Below, piece by piece: positions 60,860-64,000 of a stretch of 64,000 nucleotides of DNA. Source of the stretch: Coriaria nepalensis (lineage: Eukaryota > Streptophyta > Magnoliopsida > Cucurbitales > Coriariaceae); NCBI GenBank assembly GCA_027186245.1, contig CP114497.1, positions 3,665,501 through 3,729,500 on the forward strand. Direction: 5' to 3'. The first letter of the stretch is position 1, and the number at the start of each line of letters is the position of its first letter. The translations under genes were made by a program, and so were the position numbers. A model generated the notes under the pieces. The model did no database searches and was not told the DNA's origin. It worked only from the letters and a program-made list of their open reading frames with translations.

Positions 60860-61330
60860 ATGATTTCTGATATACGGATGTTGATGGATGAGATCTATGA
60901 TGACTATTCAGCTGAGAGAAGAATTTCAGAATCCGATCACCCTACTACACAATTACAATCAGAGTCTATTAGGCCACATCGACACCCGTCATCGTCACCA
61001 ATTCCTAACATCAACTCGTTCTATCAAAAGTTATCCAAGGATAGAAATACGGTATCAGCGCCTACAGAGATTGAGCAATACTTAAATATTGATCCCCCAA
61101 CTACACACTTTGATGGCTTCGATATCCTACAATGGTAGAAGATGAATGGGTTCAGATACCCCACATTAGCTCGAATTGCTCGGGATGTCCTTGCAATTTC
61201 GATATCTATAGTTGCTACATAGTCTACATTCAGCACAGGTGGTCGTACAATCACCAACACTCGTAGCAGGCTTACATTGAATACAATTAAGGCGCTTATT
61301 TGTCTTTAGATTTGGATTTCGAGCTTGTCT
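60860..61330 (+). pseudogene. hAT-family transposase C-terminal fragment
   Basis: The frame from 60860 gives an acidic, Ser-rich linker and then EIEQYLNIDPPTTHFDGFDI LQW, a stop at 61136, and downstream KMNGFRYPTLARIARDVLAI, STFSTGGRTITNTRSRLTLN and TIKALICL. This is the hAT C-terminal dimerisation domain (usual pattern DILQWW-N-YP-LA-IARDVLAI and SAFSTGGR). Several stops interrupt it and the catalytic DDE part is absent. Confidence 0.8.
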
Positions 61331-62260
61331 TTTAAATTAGTCGATGCGGTGGATGCCTCAGAGGACTTTGAGTCAGATGATGGTACGTTTAATTTATTAA
61401 TATTATCTTTCACTTTAATTTATTAATATTATTGCAGAAGAGTCAGAAACAGTAAATTAATGGAACAAACAGACCGGACAATTATGATGTTTAGAAGATT
61501 GGTCTTGTTTTTGTGACTTTTTCTTTTTGGATGTTTAACGTGAATTGTCTTTTTGGATATCGATTATGGATTATGGATTATGGATTATGAATGTTTTTTT
61601 TAAATATGGATTATGAAAAATAAATTATGGATTATGAATATTCTTAACGATATTGTTTATAATATCAAAATATACATGAAAAATGACATCCAACGTGAAA
61701 TAAAAATGTAAATATACATGGAAAAAGAAAAATAAAATACATAAAAGGATGAAAGAAAAAAAGAAAAATCGGATCATCTGATCCAAAATCCGACCGATCT
61801 GATCAAAAAAATTTCGCCCTGATTGGTCGGATATAAAATTGAAAATGTTGAATGATCCGCATGTCGAATATGATATCGGGTCGGATGGGATCTAATCCGA
61901 TCCAACCGATGATCACTCCTAGATCCAATATCATCAATTACGTTGTATTTACATATATATATATATATATTCATGAATATAATTTGAGTCTTTTTATTTT
62001 TTATTTTTTTTAATTTATTAATTTATTAATTTTTTATTTTTTTTAATTTATTAATTTAATTAATAATATTTAAACTTTCCCGGGTCTTAAATCTAGTAAA
62101 TATCAAATTTGGACTTTATAAAGCAACAATGACACCACCATCGTTACATCACATGAATCACTCCTATACATGTATATATAACTGTCATACAATTGTGTTG
62201 CAACAAATGCAACCTGATAAGTGACATACTGAAAATGGCATCAAGTGAAAAATCTGGGTA
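61331..62260. other. Downstream part of the hAT remnant, simple repeats and spacer
   Basis: Contains a 7-bp (GGATTAT)n run at about 61562-61590 and a GC-richer block at 61770-61922. That block ends GATGATCACTCCTAG, which resembles a hAT terminal repeat read outward, and is rich in repeats of GGATCGGA/TCCGATC type. AT-rich DNA and a (TA)n run (about 61952-61969) follow. No gene seen. Confidence 0.45.
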
Positions 62261-63849
62261 TCACGCAGAAGTCGAAACACCAAGATCTGTTGTGAGGGAG
62301 AGGAGTTGCTCTCTTAAGTATAGAACCTGCCAAAGAAATGCTTGAAGAATTAGAAACCGGGATACCAATGATAAGTCAATAGGAGTGAAGTAGTACAACA
62401 TGCAATTCAGTGAACAAGATATATGTACCCGTTACAAAAGATACTTCTTTTGAGTTCTTTCATACTCCTGACTCCATCCCTTGTTATTGAGACAATCAAC
62501 TTGTTTTAGATTTTTTTTTTTTTTTCCTTCTTCCCATTTAGTTGTTTTAGCTGTAACCCTACTTCATACAGCATTTGAGTTTTAACATTTGCGCCTTTAG
62601 GGACCTAGCCTTGTGGTAAGGTGACTAGGAAGGTCTCGGGATCAAACCCCGCTAGGTAAAAGAGAATACTATCTTCTCCTAGGACTACCTTGAAAAGTTC
62701 AAAAAATACAGTACCTCCTCTTGAAGCAAAGTGGGGAGATTGTCAGTAGATACAAGCCTATTAATCTCCCTCAGTGCCTCCTCTCCCTTAATGCCACACC
62801 ATGTATGGTGAGGTAGAGATAATAAAAGTATCGTTAGAACATCTATGGTGGATGGTGACATTCCATGGCAACTACATTTTTGGCAACTCTGGGGAGCATC
62901 AGGTTCAGTTTCACACAAGGGAACCAGCATGTCAATTCCTTGTTCCGTATCATAAGCAACTGCTATAAGCTTCTCACTATTGGCTTTCAAGATATTCAAA
63001 TCAGTTTTCTTACAGCAAATTCGATCTGTCGAGCCAGCTTTCTTAAGCAAAGTTTCTGACCATGGACAACAGATAGTTGCAGCTGTTTCAGGTAAGTTAT
63101 CTTTGTCACAAAACGTTTTCGTCAAGTCCTCACATAGTGAACTTTCATGTGATACCCATTTGCTGACATATTTGTAGAGTTCAGTTTCGCGTACTTGTTT
63201 CAATACATCTACCTGAAAATCCCAAGTACAAACTCAAATGTCAAATGTCAATTTAGGTAGATAAAACTCCATTACAGGTGCATTTAGGTAGGCATATCAA
63301 ATGTCAATTTGTAGTTAAAGCCCAAGAAATCAAACTTGGGGTAATATGGAATATAACTAAAATACACTTAATTATGACCCATAAAATCTAACCAAGGGGA
63401 TATAGAGTAACTAAACCACAAAATCTAAGCCAGATTTCAATTTGCCCAACTAAAAATCCAATTTTCCTTACAATCTAACTAAAAATACAGTTTGTACGAA
63501 ATCTATGCAGATCTGAATGGACCCTGAGTAGAAGTAAAAAGGAAAAAAGGAGTAATGCAAGAAATCTAAACGTGGATGAGATAACCAAAAGAAAAAACAA
63601 CTAGATAGAGGATTACAAAACCTTGATAGCCAGCCTTCCTTTCTCTTCTTCACTTAAGACTACACTCTCGTTTTCATGCCTACGGACTTCTGCAACCCAC
63701 TTGATGAAGTCCGTGAGATTGGGAGGTGGGGATATTAATATAGCAGAGAGAATTTGAGAGATGTCTTTGACATTCTCTGATTTCAAGAGAAGTGGAACAT
63801 CCTCTGTCAAGTACTTTGCAATATCATTCCAACCTTCGTCCCGACAACT
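62261..63849 (-). CDS. Phytochelatin synthase, second copy (PCS-B), 3' part; gene continues beyond the window
   Basis: Three exons are visible on the minus strand: 63849-63622 (76 codons, [20 protein letters not shown] to [10 protein letters not shown]), 63212-62715 (166 codons, [20 protein letters not shown] to NLPTLLQEE) and 62326-62261 (21 codons plus stop, [20 protein letters not shown]). All are GT-AG and in one frame, giving the C-terminal 263 residues. This is the variable Cys-rich regulatory half ([23 protein letters not shown]), which in phytochelatin synthases tunes metal sensing. The catalytic exons lie past 64000. If the last intron were retained, the protein would end nine residues after LLQEE, at 62685. 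Compared with PCS-A it shows no lesions so far. Confidence 0.9.
62596..62665 (+). mobile_element. SINE-like unit inside the last PCS-B intron
   Basis: TAGCCTTGTGGTAAGGTGAC (A-box-like, from about 62607) and CTCGGGATCAAACCCC (B-box-like, about 62635-62650) have tRNA-like promoter spacing but no tRNA fold. Lies within the 62327-62714 intron, next to a T-run (62511-62525). Confidence 0.45.
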
Positions 63850-64000
63850 CTGCATAGAAGTTACATTCAGATCAAGAGTTCATTATAACCTTTCTTTTCT
63901 TGATACAATTTAAGCAGTCATTTGAGTAATAGATTTCAACTATTTCACAATTATTGAAATCATCTGACCAACAAAAAGAAAAAAGAAAAAAAAAAAAAAA
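63850..64000 (-). other. PCS-B intron at the window edge
   Basis: Intron sequence upstream of the 63849 acceptor (CTATGCAG). It closely resembles the corresponding PCS-A intron at 53178-53330, including the terminal A-rich run, showing that the two genes are duplicates. Confidence 0.7.

Noticed and set aside
62596..62665. Possible tRNA gene
   Set aside because: A- and B-box-like motifs are present, but no acceptor stem or anticodon arm can be folded; a SINE-like remnant fits better.

Overview
The window is nuclear DNA from a flowering plant, most likely a dicot. The evidence is intron-rich genes with GT-AG junctions, AT-rich introns and spacers, plant-specific families (ROP-type RhoGDI, phytochelatin synthase, type I MADS box) and many plant LTR retrotransposon remains. 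All exon coordinates were read by eye from splice motifs and frame continuity. Every multi-exon model reported as intact closes in frame.

Layout: (1) 0.3-1.8 kb, minus strand: a complete five-exon RhoGDI gene. (2) 2.8-7.1 kb: a frameshifted type I MADS-box fragment, then a complete gene for ribosomal protein eL13. (3) 7.1-25.6 kb: a transposon graveyard. It holds a SINE-like unit, a DUF1985 transposon remnant, a minus-strand Ty1/copia pol, and a Tat-like Ty3/gypsy relic (gag, antisense ORF, 3' LTR) split by a long-LTR copia element, followed by a roughly 1 kb foldback with ACC/GGT-rich arms. (4) 26.4-26.9 kb: a single-exon conserved plant protein of unknown function. (5) 30.5-35.6 kb: a complete 12-exon gene for the mitochondrial succinyl-CoA ligase beta subunit. 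(6) 36.8-43.4 kb: an internally deleted gypsy element, a possible copia LTR and a second DUF1985-type remnant. (7) 44.4-57.7 kb, gene-rich: an orphan copy of the ICMT promoter/leader, intronless EFL1, a decayed phytochelatin synthase on the minus strand and, head to head with it, the ICMT gene. (8) 58.3-62 kb: LTR and hAT remnants. (9) 62.3-64 kb, minus strand: the 3' half of a second, apparently intact phytochelatin synthase gene that runs off the window.

The genes are mostly unrelated housekeeping functions: ribosomal protein, 60S maturation GTPase and TCA cycle. ICMT methylates prenylated proteins such as ROP GTPases, and RhoGDI extracts prenylated ROPs from membranes, so these two lie in one pathway, but nothing in the sequence links their expression. 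The most informative points are the phytochelatin synthase pair with one member decayed by many independent lesions, and the roughly 0.9 kb ICMT promoter/leader duplicate upstream of EFL1.
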